From positions 929,501-993,500 of the forward strand of contig JAJGOT010000124.1 in the NCBI GenBank assembly GCA_022457155.1: a stretch of 64,000 nt of DNA. Reading direction: 5' to 3'. The notes beneath the pieces are model-generated. The model was not told the origin of the DNA, ran no database searches, and was given only the letters and a program-made list of their open reading frames with translations. The position numbers were made by a program, and so were the translations under genes. This DNA is from Cladopsammia gracilis. Taxonomy: Eukaryota > Cnidaria > Anthozoa > Scleractinia > Dendrophylliidae. How positions within the stretch are numbered: position 1 is the stretch's first letter; every line of letters starts with the position of its first letter. Below are positions 1-8,178 of the stretch, one piece after another.

Positions 1-131
1 GGGCACAAGAGAACGATATAATCAAACTTGCCCCGGAAGGGGCCGCGTAGCTGATTCAAGAGATATTGTGTTTTGCCAGAGTTAGTCGGCCCTATGATTA
101 GGGCATTGAAGGGCAGCTTTTGGGGGTCCAT
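1..131 (-). CDS. Genome-packaging ATPase (FtsK/HerA, A32-like), N-terminal part
   Basis: Partial gene: the ATG is at 131-129 and the frame runs off the left edge of the window after 43 codons. Residues 14-21 read GPTNSGKT, a Walker A (P-loop) motif placed very close to the N-terminus, and the following strand ends in IVLLC. This is the layout of A32/FtsK-type ATPases that pump DNA into capsids of Polintons, adintoviruses and nucleocytoviruses. It acts with the capsid proteins encoded next door on the same strand; its start lies seven bases beyond the capsid gene stop. Walker B and the arginine finger are outside the window. Identity rests on the P-loop and its neighbours. Confidence 0.75.
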   Translation of the reverse strand, partial: MDPQKLPFNALIIGPTNSGKTQYLLNQLRGPFRGKFDYIVLLC

Positions 132-137
132 CTATAT

Positions 138-1388
138 TTAATACTGAACAGCCTGCAGCTGCCTGTCCATGATGTTCATCTGCGAGTCGCTGATGGTGAA
201 TATGTGGCAGTGTACATTTCCTGATCCAGAGGGTGATCTCTCGAGCTCAAGATGAACGCCGTCCTTTGTGTTGACAAGGCGTTGGCCGTTACCGTGAAGG
301 GTTGTATCAGCCATGGACCGAAGGTCGATAAGAAGGCCGAACTTGTTTCCCGTGAGATATTTGGTCAGATTCATGTTGGGCCTGCCGTCACCACTCTTTT
401 TAAAGAGGCGGCTGAGCTCGTTCCACATGTCTGTCCCGCTGATGCCTTCGTTGTAAATCCTGTTGGGCGAGCCGTTGATGGTAACATTCACCTTGGTAAT
501 GTCTGGATTGAAGTATTTTTCTGAGTCCCTGGCTCCAGCCGTGTATGGCTCTATGAATAGCAGAAGGATGGCTTTCAGTGACCTGCGCTGAGGGTTCACC
601 CTGAGATTCAGCCGTGCATCTGAACCCTTCGAGAAGGGGACCACTTCCTCTCGCATGATATGGTCGTAGGCAAACTCCTTTCCGCTAGAGAGTACACTTG
701 TTGCCTCGTCGGCCAGCTGCTTACTTCGGATTGTCTCGTACTCAAGCTGGATATTTGTCAACTTGTAGACAAGCTTGCTTGTATCCGAACCCTTGACAAC
801 TTGAGAGGCCTGGGCGAGCGTAATCTCGAATGTCAAATCGTTGTAGAGGGCCTGCGGGTACATGACGCCGTGGTCCGTTAGAATCTGGTGATCCAGATTG
901 ATGCGGTATTTGTTCTTGTAAATGGTCTCCAGCTTGTTTTCCACATCCACGCTCGAGGTCTTCTTGTCGCCGGAATTAGAGCGGATCTTGCACAAGTCAA
1001 CACTCTGGATGCCCTCTGAAAGCATGTTTTCGCGCTTGTCGACAGAGAGGAAGAGGTCTTCAAAGATCTTGTAAATATCGTACCCGACGGTGTCCTGGAC
1101 AGTGGTGGCGGCAAACTTGACAACGAGCCTGTCAACTAGTGCTCTGGAGACATTTTGTACAAGAGAGTTGTTTGCGTGGCCGCCGGTAAGATCGATGTTA
1201 AAGATCAAGGCAAGCGAGCCCGGCACGATAACTTCATGTTCGTTGAGCTTGGGCACTGTAACGTACAGTGTCTCGCCCGGCTGGGCTGTAGAGCGATCAA
1301 ATGTGATGCGCTTTACGGTGCGCTCTGCTTTCATTGCCCCAAGAATCTTCTCTGCGTTCGTTGGGAGGAGGTTTGGTTGCACAGCCAT
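138..1388 (-). CDS. Major capsid protein, double jelly-roll (hexon-like)
   Basis: 416 residues. I chose the ATG at 1388-1386 (MAVQPN...) because ten codons upstream to 1418 run through the AT-rich shared promoter. The protein is beta-rich with two similar halves: around residues 35-75 a Pro-Gly strand followed by VPGSLALIF, and from about residue 235 a second strand set ending in a well-formed block with NKFGLLIDLRSM and SGSGNVHCHIF near the C-terminus. This resembles the double jelly-roll major capsid proteins of Polinton-like and adintovirus elements, which form the pseudo-hexagonal capsomers. It is transcribed divergently from the coiled-coil virion protein and lies just upstream of the packaging ATPase on the same strand. 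No stop or frameshift is present. A fold prediction would settle the fold. Confidence 0.7.
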   Translation of the reverse strand: MAVQPNLLPTNAEKILGAMKAERTVKRITFDRSTAQPGETLYVTVPKLNEHEVIVPGSLALIFNIDLTGGHANNSLVQNVSRALVDRLVVKFAATTVQDTVGYDIYKIFEDLFLSVDKRENMLSEGIQSVDLCKIRSNSGDKKTSSVDVENKLETIYKNKYRINLDHQILTDHGVMYPQALYNDLTFEITLAQASQVVKGSDTSKLVYKLTNIQLEYETIRSKQLADEATSVLSSGKEFAYDHIMREEVVPFSKGSDARLNLRVNPQRRSLKAILLLFIEPYTAGARDSEKYFNPDITKVNVTINGSPNRIYNEGISGTDMWNELSRLFKKSGDGRPNMNLTKYLTGNKFGLLIDLRSMADTTLHGNGQRLVNTKDGVHLELERSPSGSGNVHCHIFTISDSQMNIMDRQLQAVQY

Positions 1389-1416
1389 ATATATAAATTT
1401 TATATTTATATACATC
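1389..1416. promoter_or_regulatory. Divergent AT-rich promoter, capsid / coiled-coil virion gene
   Basis: The 28 bases between two divergent ATGs are almost pure A/T and near-palindromic (core TATATAAATTTTATATTTAT). On the plus side TTATATAC ends five bases before the ATG. The same words recur at 4614-4643, so this is likely a shared late promoter for both capsid genes. There is no room for any other control region. Confidence 0.6.
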
Positions 1417-2799
1417 ATGGCAGAAGGAGGTTATGATATACCTGGCGAGAACGAAAACACCGGGCTTGACTGGGACATTGACCACGATGGCGATGACGAT
1501 GACGAAGAAGAAGTTGACACAACAACTCCCTTTCAACCGGGCGGCACATCAACCCCATATCATGGCGGTGAACAACATGAAATGCATACACTGCCTCGCG
1601 AACAGAACGGCTTTGATCCTGAAGACATCCCTCTGCTTACTGACTTCACACATTCTGACGATAGAGAAGAAATGGTTGCTAAAGTTAGGGACTGGATCAA
1701 AAGGCTCCGTCCGACAGTGGATTTCAGGCGATTAGGCCCTATTGGTTTAGGTAAAAAACCAGGAAACGAAACCAAAATGGTCTCCTTTGGGACAAGAGGC
1801 GGTGAAACTCCTATTTTCAAGCAGGATGGTTCGCTTCTTAAATCATTCATAGACAAGTTCAAAGGGGTTCTTGGCCCAAGCGCTGAAGAGATCGTCTCTG
1901 AAAACAATACAGCTATAAGAGAAGAAAGACAAAGGTTGAAGGAGACAGAGAAACAACTAAAGGAGACGGAAAGGGTTGCTGTAGCACAGCAACAGGCAGA
2001 AAGTGAGGTTCAAAACCTCAGGGAAAGAATCGAAGAAACTCAAGCGAGGATTGATGCTCTACAACAGGAACACGGATCAAACCTTGAGAGTCAAACCGAG
2101 CTAGATCGGTTAAAACAACTAAAGAAAAATCTTCAAGGCGATCTTGAAAACCAGAAAAAAGAATTAGGCGCTCTTCAAAAAATACAAAAACAACGAGACC
2201 AAGAGCAGGCAAAGGTTGACAAACTCAGAACACAACTTTCTGCGAAAACAAGAGAAAGAAATGATGTCGAAGCACGCCGGAACTCCACCAAGCCACTGGA
2301 TGAGTTAAAAGAACAAGAGACCGAGCTTGTACGACAAAACGAGGAAGACAAACGCGTGATAGAGGATGAAAACACTTCTCCCTCTGACAGAGAAGCAGCA
2401 GAAGCCCGTGTTGCTGAGCGAGAAGAAGAACTGGCAAGACTAAGAACACAAGTTCAGGAAAGAGAAGAAGCCCTTCCTTTAAGAGAAAGGGTAAAAAATA
2501 TCTTCAAGAAATATGGCTGGACCCTTCAAGCAATTGTTCTGGCGGCAGGTATTGTCATAAGCGCTGTGGTATTAGCCACCTTGAATGGCCTGGCAAAAGC
2601 CACCAAGGCTATTGGAAATGGGCTTAAAGAGCTTGGCAAAAAAGCATCCAATGCCCTGCCAGGCATGATCGGATCGATCGTGAACTTTATCTTCAAAACG
2701 GCCGGCCAAGTTTTATCCTTTCTTGGCGAGCACGCCTGGCTACTGGTCCTTGCCGTTGTGGCTTTCTTGGTTGAAAGGATCACCAAGCGCAAGCGTTAA
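1417..2799 (+). CDS. Virion protein with acidic head, long coiled coil and two membrane segments
   Basis: 460 residues from the ATG at 1417, the first after the promoter; the open frame reaches further upstream only by crossing the capsid gene. Residues 18-34 are very acidic. About residues 155-355 are an uninterrupted E/K/R/Q-rich coiled coil. Residues 372-393 are a hydrophobic segment, 394-430 are Gly/Lys-rich and amphipathic, and 441-455 are a second hydrophobic span followed by a basic tail (TKRKR). I do not know a named family. Position next to the capsid gene and the membrane-active C-terminus suggest a minor virion or internal membrane protein. The stop overlaps the convergent stop of the next gene in a shared TTAA. 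Confidence 0.75.
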   Translation: MAEGGYDIPGENENTGLDWDIDHDGDDDDEEEVDTTTPFQPGGTSTPYHGGEQHEMHTLPREQNGFDPEDIPLLTDFTHSDDREEMVAKVRDWIKRLRPTVDFRRLGPIGLGKKPGNETKMVSFGTRGGETPIFKQDGSLLKSFIDKFKGVLGPSAEEIVSENNTAIREERQRLKETEKQLKETERVAVAQQQAESEVQNLRERIEETQARIDALQQEHGSNLESQTELDRLKQLKKNLQGDLENQKKELGALQKIQKQRDQEQAKVDKLRTQLSAKTRERNDVEARRNSTKPLDELKEQETELVRQNEEDKRVIEDENTSPSDREAAEARVAEREEELARLRTQVQEREEALPLRERVKNIFKKYGWTLQAIVLAAGIVISAVVLATLNGLAKATKAIGNGLKELGKKASNALPGMIGSIVNFIFKTAGQVLSFLGEHAWLLVLAVVAFLVERITKRKR

Positions 2800-4613
2800 C
2801 GCGCCCAGATTAAAAACCCTGCTAAAGCAAGAGCGCCCCCAGCAATAAGCGCCTTGTTTACGTGATGCGGCTCGATCTTTGGTGTTGTCTCTTGCGTTGG
2901 TTGTGGTGTTGTCTCTGGTGTTGGTGTGGCCGTTGGTTTGGGCGCGATGCCCTGTGCCTGTGTCGCCTGTTTGTGAATCTGGTTCGATGGGTGGCTGTTT
3001 GGTGGATTAATCTTTGTCGGTCCTCCGTCCATGGGGCGAAGGGAGGCTTTTTTTGTGGCAAGATTGACATCATTGTTAACACCAAGCTTCATCCCTTGAG
3101 TTGCCTGCTTCAACTTGTTGTTATAACCCACCACGCTTTCTGTGTTGATAACCATGCGTGACAGCATCAGCCAGCTCCCAGGGGCAACTACAAAGTTTAG
3201 CCACACTTTCGTTGCTTGGATGGCCTGCTGATAATGCTGTACGCTCTTAGATATGTCGTTTAGTCTTATGGCGTCCTCTAAGAGTGTGAGGAATACTCTC
3301 TGCGTTTCGAATGCTCGGCCTCCATTCCCAAGAATGCTGCTGCGAGTGTTTGCTTGTGCACCCAGAATGCAATACACAAAGGCCTCGATTGACTGATTCA
3401 TACGCGCGAGCCCTGGCTGTGTTAGCCCTTGTGCATAATTCGGCACAAAGTGCTCGAACTGACTAACAGCACCCTGGTCGTTACGAACGAAGTATATGCC
3501 GTTTGCTCGATAGTTTGGGTCTTTTCTGTCTGTGACGCGCTCGTCATCAAACAGGGCTAGATCGGGATCAGGATAGTTGTAATCAGTAGAGTAGGGGCCC
3601 TCACCAGGAACCCAAATGTACACATTGCCAAGACCGTGATTTTTGCCGTATGTGAAACGGAAGTCAGAATTTGGGTCTACACCGAACTCTTGGCAAATCC
3701 TCTTGTATGCGTCGATGTTGAACTTGTTGTCTTTCTGGTTGAATGTAGAGTCGTCTGGCAAAGCACTCACGCTCTGTTCCCCACCCAGCTTGTAAAGGAT
3801 TCGTCTTGTTGTGAAATAGACGTGAAACCTGTAAAATGACCGAAGCTGTGGGGTTAGGGAGAGAGTCGAGTTCTTATCAAACAGAAGGTCACGTGAGATC
3901 CCGCAGCCGGTTGTTGCACACCACAGAGCAAAGTTTAGTTGTTGTGGCCAGAAACTCATATGCGGGCCGCCGAGCCACTTTCTCCCATATTTTGCGGTTG
4001 TGAACGAAATCTGTGTGTCTCTGAAAATGTTTCTGTATTTCGTTGTGAAATAATCAGTTGGCGTGACATAGATCTTTTGCGCTTCATCGTTCAAGACAGA
4101 GCCGATCATCATGTCTTTATCGATTGAGGTGGAGAAATCAACAGCCGGGATTGGTTTTTGTGTGTTTCGGTTTAACATCAACTGATAGGGGAACCCGCCA
4201 ATATACTCTAAGCCAAGGGCGTCTTTCAGGGCTTGTGTCCAATTCTTGTGCGGTATGTCTGAAGGCATAGCCCAGGAGCCTGGGCCCTTTATGAAAAGCA
4301 CTTCTCCTGTGGCTTTGTGATTTTCGTTGAAAGAAACTTCTGTTGTAAATCTTGACATATCAGCATGTGGGAAACGCCTTTTGAAGTCTGAGATTGCCTT
4401 CGCTTTGGCGACTGTAGAAAGTTTTTCAGCCTCCGGAGAACTAAGCCAAGCCAGTTGCGGATCTGGTGAAGGTGGGGGCTTTGGTTGGATATACCTTGGT
4501 TGGAGGGTATTTTGAGGAGAATAAAACGGAGGCGGGGGTCTGTAATCGTGACCGCCAATGTCTAGACCAAGGTTTGAACCAGGATTAAATCCGCCAGGGC
4601 GCCTGCCAAACAT
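2796..4613 (-). CDS. Large conserved virus protein with proline-rich ends and C-terminal anchor
   Basis: 605 residues from the ATG at 4613. The first 60 residues are Gly/Pro-rich and probably disordered, with a PPFY motif (residues 28-31) of the PPxY type that binds Nedd4-family WW domains. Residues about 60-520 look like a folded domain rich in aromatic residues, without a catalytic signature I recognise. A Thr/Pro-rich linker (about 553-580) leads to a hydrophobic segment (588-603) ending in Trp-Ala-Arg, a likely tail anchor. Function is unknown. Its place between capsid and penton genes suggests a structural or assembly role. It shares a divergent promoter with the penton-like gene and ends convergently with the coiled-coil gene. 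Confidence 0.7.
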   Translation of the reverse strand: MFGRRPGGFNPGSNLGLDIGGHDYRPPPPFYSPQNTLQPRYIQPKPPPSPDPQLAWLSSPEAEKLSTVAKAKAISDFKRRFPHADMSRFTTEVSFNENHKATGEVLFIKGPGSWAMPSDIPHKNWTQALKDALGLEYIGGFPYQLMLNRNTQKPIPAVDFSTSIDKDMMIGSVLNDEAQKIYVTPTDYFTTKYRNIFRDTQISFTTAKYGRKWLGGPHMSFWPQQLNFALWCATTGCGISRDLLFDKNSTLSLTPQLRSFYRFHVYFTTRRILYKLGGEQSVSALPDDSTFNQKDNKFNIDAYKRICQEFGVDPNSDFRFTYGKNHGLGNVYIWVPGEGPYSTDYNYPDPDLALFDDERVTDRKDPNYRANGIYFVRNDQGAVSQFEHFVPNYAQGLTQPGLARMNQSIEAFVYCILGAQANTRSSILGNGGRAFETQRVFLTLLEDAIRLNDISKSVQHYQQAIQATKVWLNFVVAPGSWLMLSRMVINTESVVGYNNKLKQATQGMKLGVNNDVNLATKKASLRPMDGGPTKINPPNSHPSNQIHKQATQAQGIAPKPTATPTPETTPQPTQETTPKIEPHHVNKALIAGGALALAGFLIWAR

Positions 4614-4643
4614 GATTGTATATAAATATATTTTATATACACA
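4614..4643. promoter_or_regulatory. Divergent palindromic promoter, 605-residue protein / penton
   Basis: The 30-base gap between two divergent ATGs contains a near-perfect palindrome (TGTATATAAATATATTTTA followed by TATACA). It places TATATACA a few bases before each start codon. It shares its words and layout with the promoter at 1389-1416. Confidence 0.65.
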
Positions 4644-5315
4644 ATGGTTGTGTTAACAATCGTCGCACCTTCGAACCCTCACACCATCTACTTCGACCAC
4701 CCACTTCAGAAACCGAGCTATATCAGGCTTGTTTCTTGTTCGATTTGCAATTCGTGGCATAATTTGAAACAAAGAGGAGAAATATCTGTCAAAGTATCAG
4801 GCTCGAAGGCCCAACCAACTATAATCAACATTGAGCCTAGTTTTTACACTCCTAGTAGTTTAGCAAAAACGATAGTTGACAAATACAAAGAACGGGTTAT
4901 AGACCTTAAAGCGGAATCGTATTCTCCTCTTGGTGCTATGGCGATTTTGAACCCAGGAGGTGAATATGCAATAGGTCTTTCCAATAATATCAGATTATTA
5001 TTTGGCAAGGGTCTACAAACGCCTCCACATATAACCAGTAAAAAATTCGACTCACCAAGCACTTACTTTATCCACTGCGATCTGGTTGATAAACAGAACC
5101 TGTTCAACGGCAAGCCTTCGACAGTCTTGGCTCGATTTGATCTTCGTGGAAAGCCATATGAGAAAGTTTTCTATGAATCAACACAGCAGAACATCTTGCG
5201 TGACGTCTCGTCTGGCGATTATGTAAACAGCATAACTCTGTCTGTGAGGGATGAGAACAATGCCCTTTTTGATTTCAATAACATGCCTCTTGAATTTGAA
5301 GTTGAAATAAATTAA
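4644..5315 (+). CDS. Penton-like minor capsid protein (single jelly-roll)
   Basis: 223 residues from the ATG at 4644. The protein is compact and beta-rich. An N-terminal strand block (residues about 25-60) contains SYIRLVSCSICNSWHNLK. A C-terminal block (about 145-223) contains FIHCDLVD, VLARFDLRGKP and a final VNSITLSVRDE strand pair. This arrangement is typical of the penton/minor capsid proteins of Polinton-type elements, which occupy the five-fold vertices of the capsid. Length fits a single jelly-roll. It is followed 15 bases later by the next gene on the same strand. The identification is from recognised sequence style and context, without a database comparison. Confidence 0.75.
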   Translation: MVVLTIVAPSNPHTIYFDHPLQKPSYIRLVSCSICNSWHNLKQRGEISVKVSGSKAQPTIINIEPSFYTPSSLAKTIVDKYKERVIDLKAESYSPLGAMAILNPGGEYAIGLSNNIRLLFGKGLQTPPHITSKKFDSPSTYFIHCDLVDKQNLFNGKPSTVLARFDLRGKPYEKVFYESTQQNILRDVSSGDYVNSITLSVRDENNALFDFNNMPLEFEVEIN

Positions 5316-5330
5316 TATGTATACACGACC

Positions 5331-6005
5331 ATGAGCTCAGCTAATGTGTTGCCATCGGCACCGGATTACAGTGAGACTCAATCGCTTTACCCAAGCTTAC
5401 CAGCAAATGGCGAAGACTTCCGGCTCAAGAAAATAACAGACTTACAGAAAGAGCTTGAGAAGGAAGCCGACCACTACCGCCAGGTCTCAAAGAAATACAA
5501 ACGGGCCCACACGATTCTTCACACAACAGCTGTGGGTCTTGGTTTGGTTTCTTCAGGCATGTCATCAGCCACTTTGGGGACAGCCTTATCTGGAGTTGGC
5601 ATTGTGGCCAGTCCTGTCCTTGCCGGCGTGGCGGCCGTTACAGGGGTTTCCTCTGTGGTCCTCACAATGTTCAGCAAGAGATTGGAACGAAAGATCTCTA
5701 AACACGAGAAAATCTACACTCTCGCTGTTGCCAAGCGGAACTCTGTCTATGAGATGATCTCAAAGGCTTTAACTGACAAGAACATCGCCGATACGGAGTT
5801 TACGATTATCATAAAAGAGGTTGAAAAATACAACAAACTGAAAGACGATATCCGCTCTGGGGAAACAAAGTCCACACAGAGTGGTCAGCCCCAAGCGCCA
5901 GATCTTGACAAGATCAGAGAAGAACTTCGCAAAGAAGTTAAAGTTGAGTTTCAAAAAAAGTTAAATCGTCTTTCCGCTGTATCCAAGTCAGATTTGAAAG
6001 AATAA
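5331..6005 (+). CDS. Small membrane protein with paired late-domain motifs
   Basis: 224 residues. The N-terminus carries PSAP (residues 8-11) and YPSL (20-23), matching the P(S/T)AP and YPxL late-domain motifs that recruit TSG101 and ALIX of the host ESCRT system. A coiled coil (about 30-60) leads into a long Gly/Ala/Val/Ser-rich hydrophobic stretch (about 61-113), probably a membrane hairpin. A second charged helix region (115-170) and a C-terminal coiled coil follow. I do not know its family name. The ATG is 15 bases after the penton stop and is preceded by TATGTATACAC, like the other late starts. The stop codon lies within an AATAAA sequence that may also serve as poly(A) signal. Confidence 0.7.
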   Translation: MSSANVLPSAPDYSETQSLYPSLPANGEDFRLKKITDLQKELEKEADHYRQVSKKYKRAHTILHTTAVGLGLVSSGMSSATLGTALSGVGIVASPVLAGVAAVTGVSSVVLTMFSKRLERKISKHEKIYTLAVAKRNSVYEMISKALTDKNIADTEFTIIIKEVEKYNKLKDDIRSGETKSTQSGQPQAPDLDKIREELRKEVKVEFQKKLNRLSAVSKSDLKE

Positions 6006-6057
6006 ACTCTGGATTTAATCTACAAATCTCGAAAGGAAAACAATATATATAGGAGCA

Positions 6058-6291
6058 ATGCCTATTCTTAAGGAATTAATCACATTGCTTCAAGCTGCAA
6101 ACAAACGCTATGCCAATCTTGAACAGAAGTATGTTACACTGAAAATAAACCACTACGAGCTTTACCAGAAATATATGGCCCTGCGCCACAGCCTCCTTTG
6201 CCAGGATTGTAAAACGCGGTGCGCGAAAGAAGAACCGGGTGGGTGCACCGAAGTTTGTAATCTTTGTAGTGCAAAATTGAGTTCGTATTGA
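6058..6291 (+). CDS. Small coiled-coil protein with Cys-rich C-terminus
   Basis: 77 residues. Residues 1-46 form a heptad-like helix (leucines and isoleucines with Lys/Glu/Gln). The C-terminal part has six cysteines, C48-x2-C51-x3-C55-x7-C63-x3-C67-x2-C70, which could bind zinc. ATATATATAGG lies seven bases before the ATG. No family recognised. It precedes the zinc-ribbon gene on the same strand, with 23 bases between them. Small Cys-rich proteins are common in this class of virus, but a role cannot be assigned. It is believed real because of its position in an otherwise gapless gene array. Confidence 0.55.
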   Translation: MPILKELITLLQAANKRYANLEQKYVTLKINHYELYQKYMALRHSLLCQDCKTRCAKEEPGGCTEVCNLCSAKLSSY

Positions 6292-6314
6292 ACATTTATT
6301 ATTTGTATTATAAC

Positions 6315-7052
6315 ATGGAAAGCCTTGAAGCAAACAGTTTCAATAAACAGCTATCTATTGTCAGACAAATGGATAAAAAGAATAAATATAAGACACAATT
6401 AGATGCCTTAGATGTTGAACACAAACACATCTGGTTGCGGGGCCTCTATGAAAATGACTATATAGACGAGTTATACCGCTCAAAACTTAAAGAAGAGTTA
6501 CAAATTATCTTTTCATATCTTTCTTCGTCAGCAAAACAAGGCTTAATAAAGCAGTACCATAAAAATAAGTTTGTTTCAATTCAAAGCATAACAAACGAAA
6601 AAATAAAATCATGCCAAAGATGTGGCGTGTCTTTTTCACTCCTGGTTGCTTCAGCGGAACTTATCTGTGAACTATGCAACCGAGTTGAAATAATTGATGG
6701 CGCCGCCTTTGATAAGGCAGCCCTTTACAAAAATGAAAATATAACAGTTAAAAGCAAGGCAAAAATAGACTATAACTTTAACTATAGACTTGGCCAGTTA
6801 TTCGGAAAATCCTCTATAAGATTGACTAAGGACGAGCTTGAACAAACAAAATATGCTCACTCAAATATAAAACCACATCTACCAGGGAATGTTTCTATAA
6901 ATTTTAAAATTTATAAAATCTTAACCCTGATCATGCAAGAAGGGCCAAGAAAATGGGAGATTTTATCTTACATACAGCTTCCGAGGGCATCTACATGTCG
7001 AAAGTATGAGCGGTGCTGGCAAGCGGCCATGCGTTCAGCTAGAATTGCATAA
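6315..7052 (+). CDS. Zinc-ribbon protein, VLTF3-like late transcription factor (tentative)
   Basis: 245 residues from the first ATG (6315); a longer frame to 6288 would need a TTG start. The N-terminal third is helical and charged. Residues 100-121 form a CX2C-X14-CX2C zinc ribbon. The C-terminal part contains a tyrosine/asparagine-rich segment (YNFNYRLGQLF) and a final helix block ending near a conserved-looking Trp. This order, ribbon followed by helical domain, resembles the poxvirus late transcription factor 3 family found across nucleocytoviruses and some Polinton-like viruses. It would act on the late AT-rich promoters of the capsid genes. The similarity is distant and unverified. It converges with the exonuclease gene, overlapping it by 14 bases. 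Confidence 0.5.
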   Translation: MESLEANSFNKQLSIVRQMDKKNKYKTQLDALDVEHKHIWLRGLYENDYIDELYRSKLKEELQIIFSYLSSSAKQGLIKQYHKNKFVSIQSITNEKIKSCQRCGVSFSLLVASAELICELCNRVEIIDGAAFDKAALYKNENITVKSKAKIDYNFNYRLGQLFGKSSIRLTKDELEQTKYAHSNIKPHLPGNVSINFKIYKILTLIMQEGPRKWEILSYIQLPRASTCRKYERCWQAAMRSARIA

Positions 7053-8178
7053 ACTGCCCCTGAAGAAAGGCCTCGACGTCGCCTTCATTTTCGCCAACTT
7101 CTCCCGCGGAAGTTATTTTGTCCTCTGTATGGATAAGTGAATGAATTTTTTTTTTAAGTTCAGCTAACTTCTTGTGAAAATTTTTGGCCCTTTCTTGAAT
7201 GCCTTCTAAGAATCCCTCGTGCTGGGTGATTGGAAGTTCTGTTTCATCAAGTAGCTTCCAAGTAAAGAAGGCAACAGCTCTTGGACCCTCGGCACTAGTG
7301 GTTAGCTCGCTCTTGAATTTCTGTCGTCTAAAGAACTCCTCTCGCTCAATTTCCTCGCTAAAAGTTCTTCTAACAGGTCCGTAAGAACACCAGATCTCTT
7401 TCTCCTCGATGCTTGCCATTATTTTATCAAACTGTGGCTGCGCAAGTTCGGCGACATCAACGAGCTCAGTTTGTTTTTTTGTCAAAAATTGCTTAGAAAA
7501 TAGGTAAACAATGCCCCAAGCAAGTATTTTATTTGCCTTTGTTGAATGAACAACACCTCCGTTTAGCCTCGCGTTATGAAACGTGCTTGATGACATCTGT
7601 TTCAAAGGGCATAGTCTGAAATAGGAGTCAACGAAAAGGCCCTTTTTTACTTGGCTTCCGCTGAAAGCGAGGCCTGTCTGAAGTTGTGTCACATAATAGC
7701 GCGGAATAGCTCTAACTGCTATCTTTCGTTTAAAGGGGCATTTAAACTCTAAGAGAGTAATGTTGCCAGCTTTGTCTTCGAAGTAGCCATCGGGGCTGCA
7801 TGTAAGCTTTCCATAAAGGGGGTGCTCCTTTGCCAGATTAAGCGATACACTGTGGGCAAAGACGGTTGTGTCATGTTTTTGTTCAAAACATTTTCGTGCG
7901 ATTGGCTCGAAAACGTTGCCCCAGGTACATGCCGTCATGCACATGTCTTGTGCATGCGCTTTCTTGAAAAGAAGACTCTTTTCGTCTTCAAAGGGCGAAG
8001 CCCCTATCAGCGCGGCAACTTCTGAAGCCCCAATAGTGCTCTTTCTGGCGCTGACCCAAGCGCGGCTCCTTTGTTTCAGACCAGTTTTCCTGGACTTAAG
8101 AAAGTTCAAGAAATTTTGCACAGGCATCGCAAATATACAAGGTGAAAGCGTTTTTTCAATTGGTGATGAGGGCGGCAA
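7039..8178 (-). CDS. YqaJ/lambda-exonuclease family recombinase nuclease
   Basis: 379 residues from 8178; an internal ATG at 8127 (MPVQNF...) would avoid overlap with the upstream ORF and is a good alternative start. Motifs in order: GASEVAALIG (50-59), WGNVFEPIA (86-94, Glu91), CSPDGYF (127-133, Asp130), LLEFKCPFK (142-150, Glu144-x-Lys146) and Tyr161...Gln165. These are the PD-(D/E)XK-type catalytic residues of YqaJ viral recombinases, 5'-3' exonucleases that make single strands for annealing-type recombination. All key residues are present. The C-terminal 150 residues are helical and charged with no domain I recognise. It likely works in virus DNA replication or repair in the nucleus, and is probably an early gene, on the opposite strand from the zinc-ribbon gene it converges with. 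Confidence 0.8.
   Translation of the reverse strand: MPPSSPIEKTLSPCIFAMPVQNFLNFLKSRKTGLKQRSRAWVSARKSTIGASEVAALIGASPFEDEKSLLFKKAHAQDMCMTACTWGNVFEPIARKCFEQKHDTTVFAHSVSLNLAKEHPLYGKLTCSPDGYFEDKAGNITLLEFKCPFKRKIAVRAIPRYYVTQLQTGLAFSGSQVKKGLFVDSYFRLCPLKQMSSSTFHNARLNGGVVHSTKANKILAWGIVYLFSKQFLTKKQTELVDVAELAQPQFDKIMASIEEKEIWCSYGPVRRTFSEEIEREEFFRRQKFKSELTTSAEGPRAVAFFTWKLLDETELPITQHEGFLEGIQERAKNFHKKLAELKKKIHSLIHTEDKITSAGEVGENEGDVEAFLQGQFMQF

Noticed and set aside
138..1418. Longer capsid start at 1418 and the antisense frames at 252-524, 660-881 and 878-1135
   Set aside because: The extra ten codons lie in the AT-rich promoter, and the other frames are shadows of the capsid gene.
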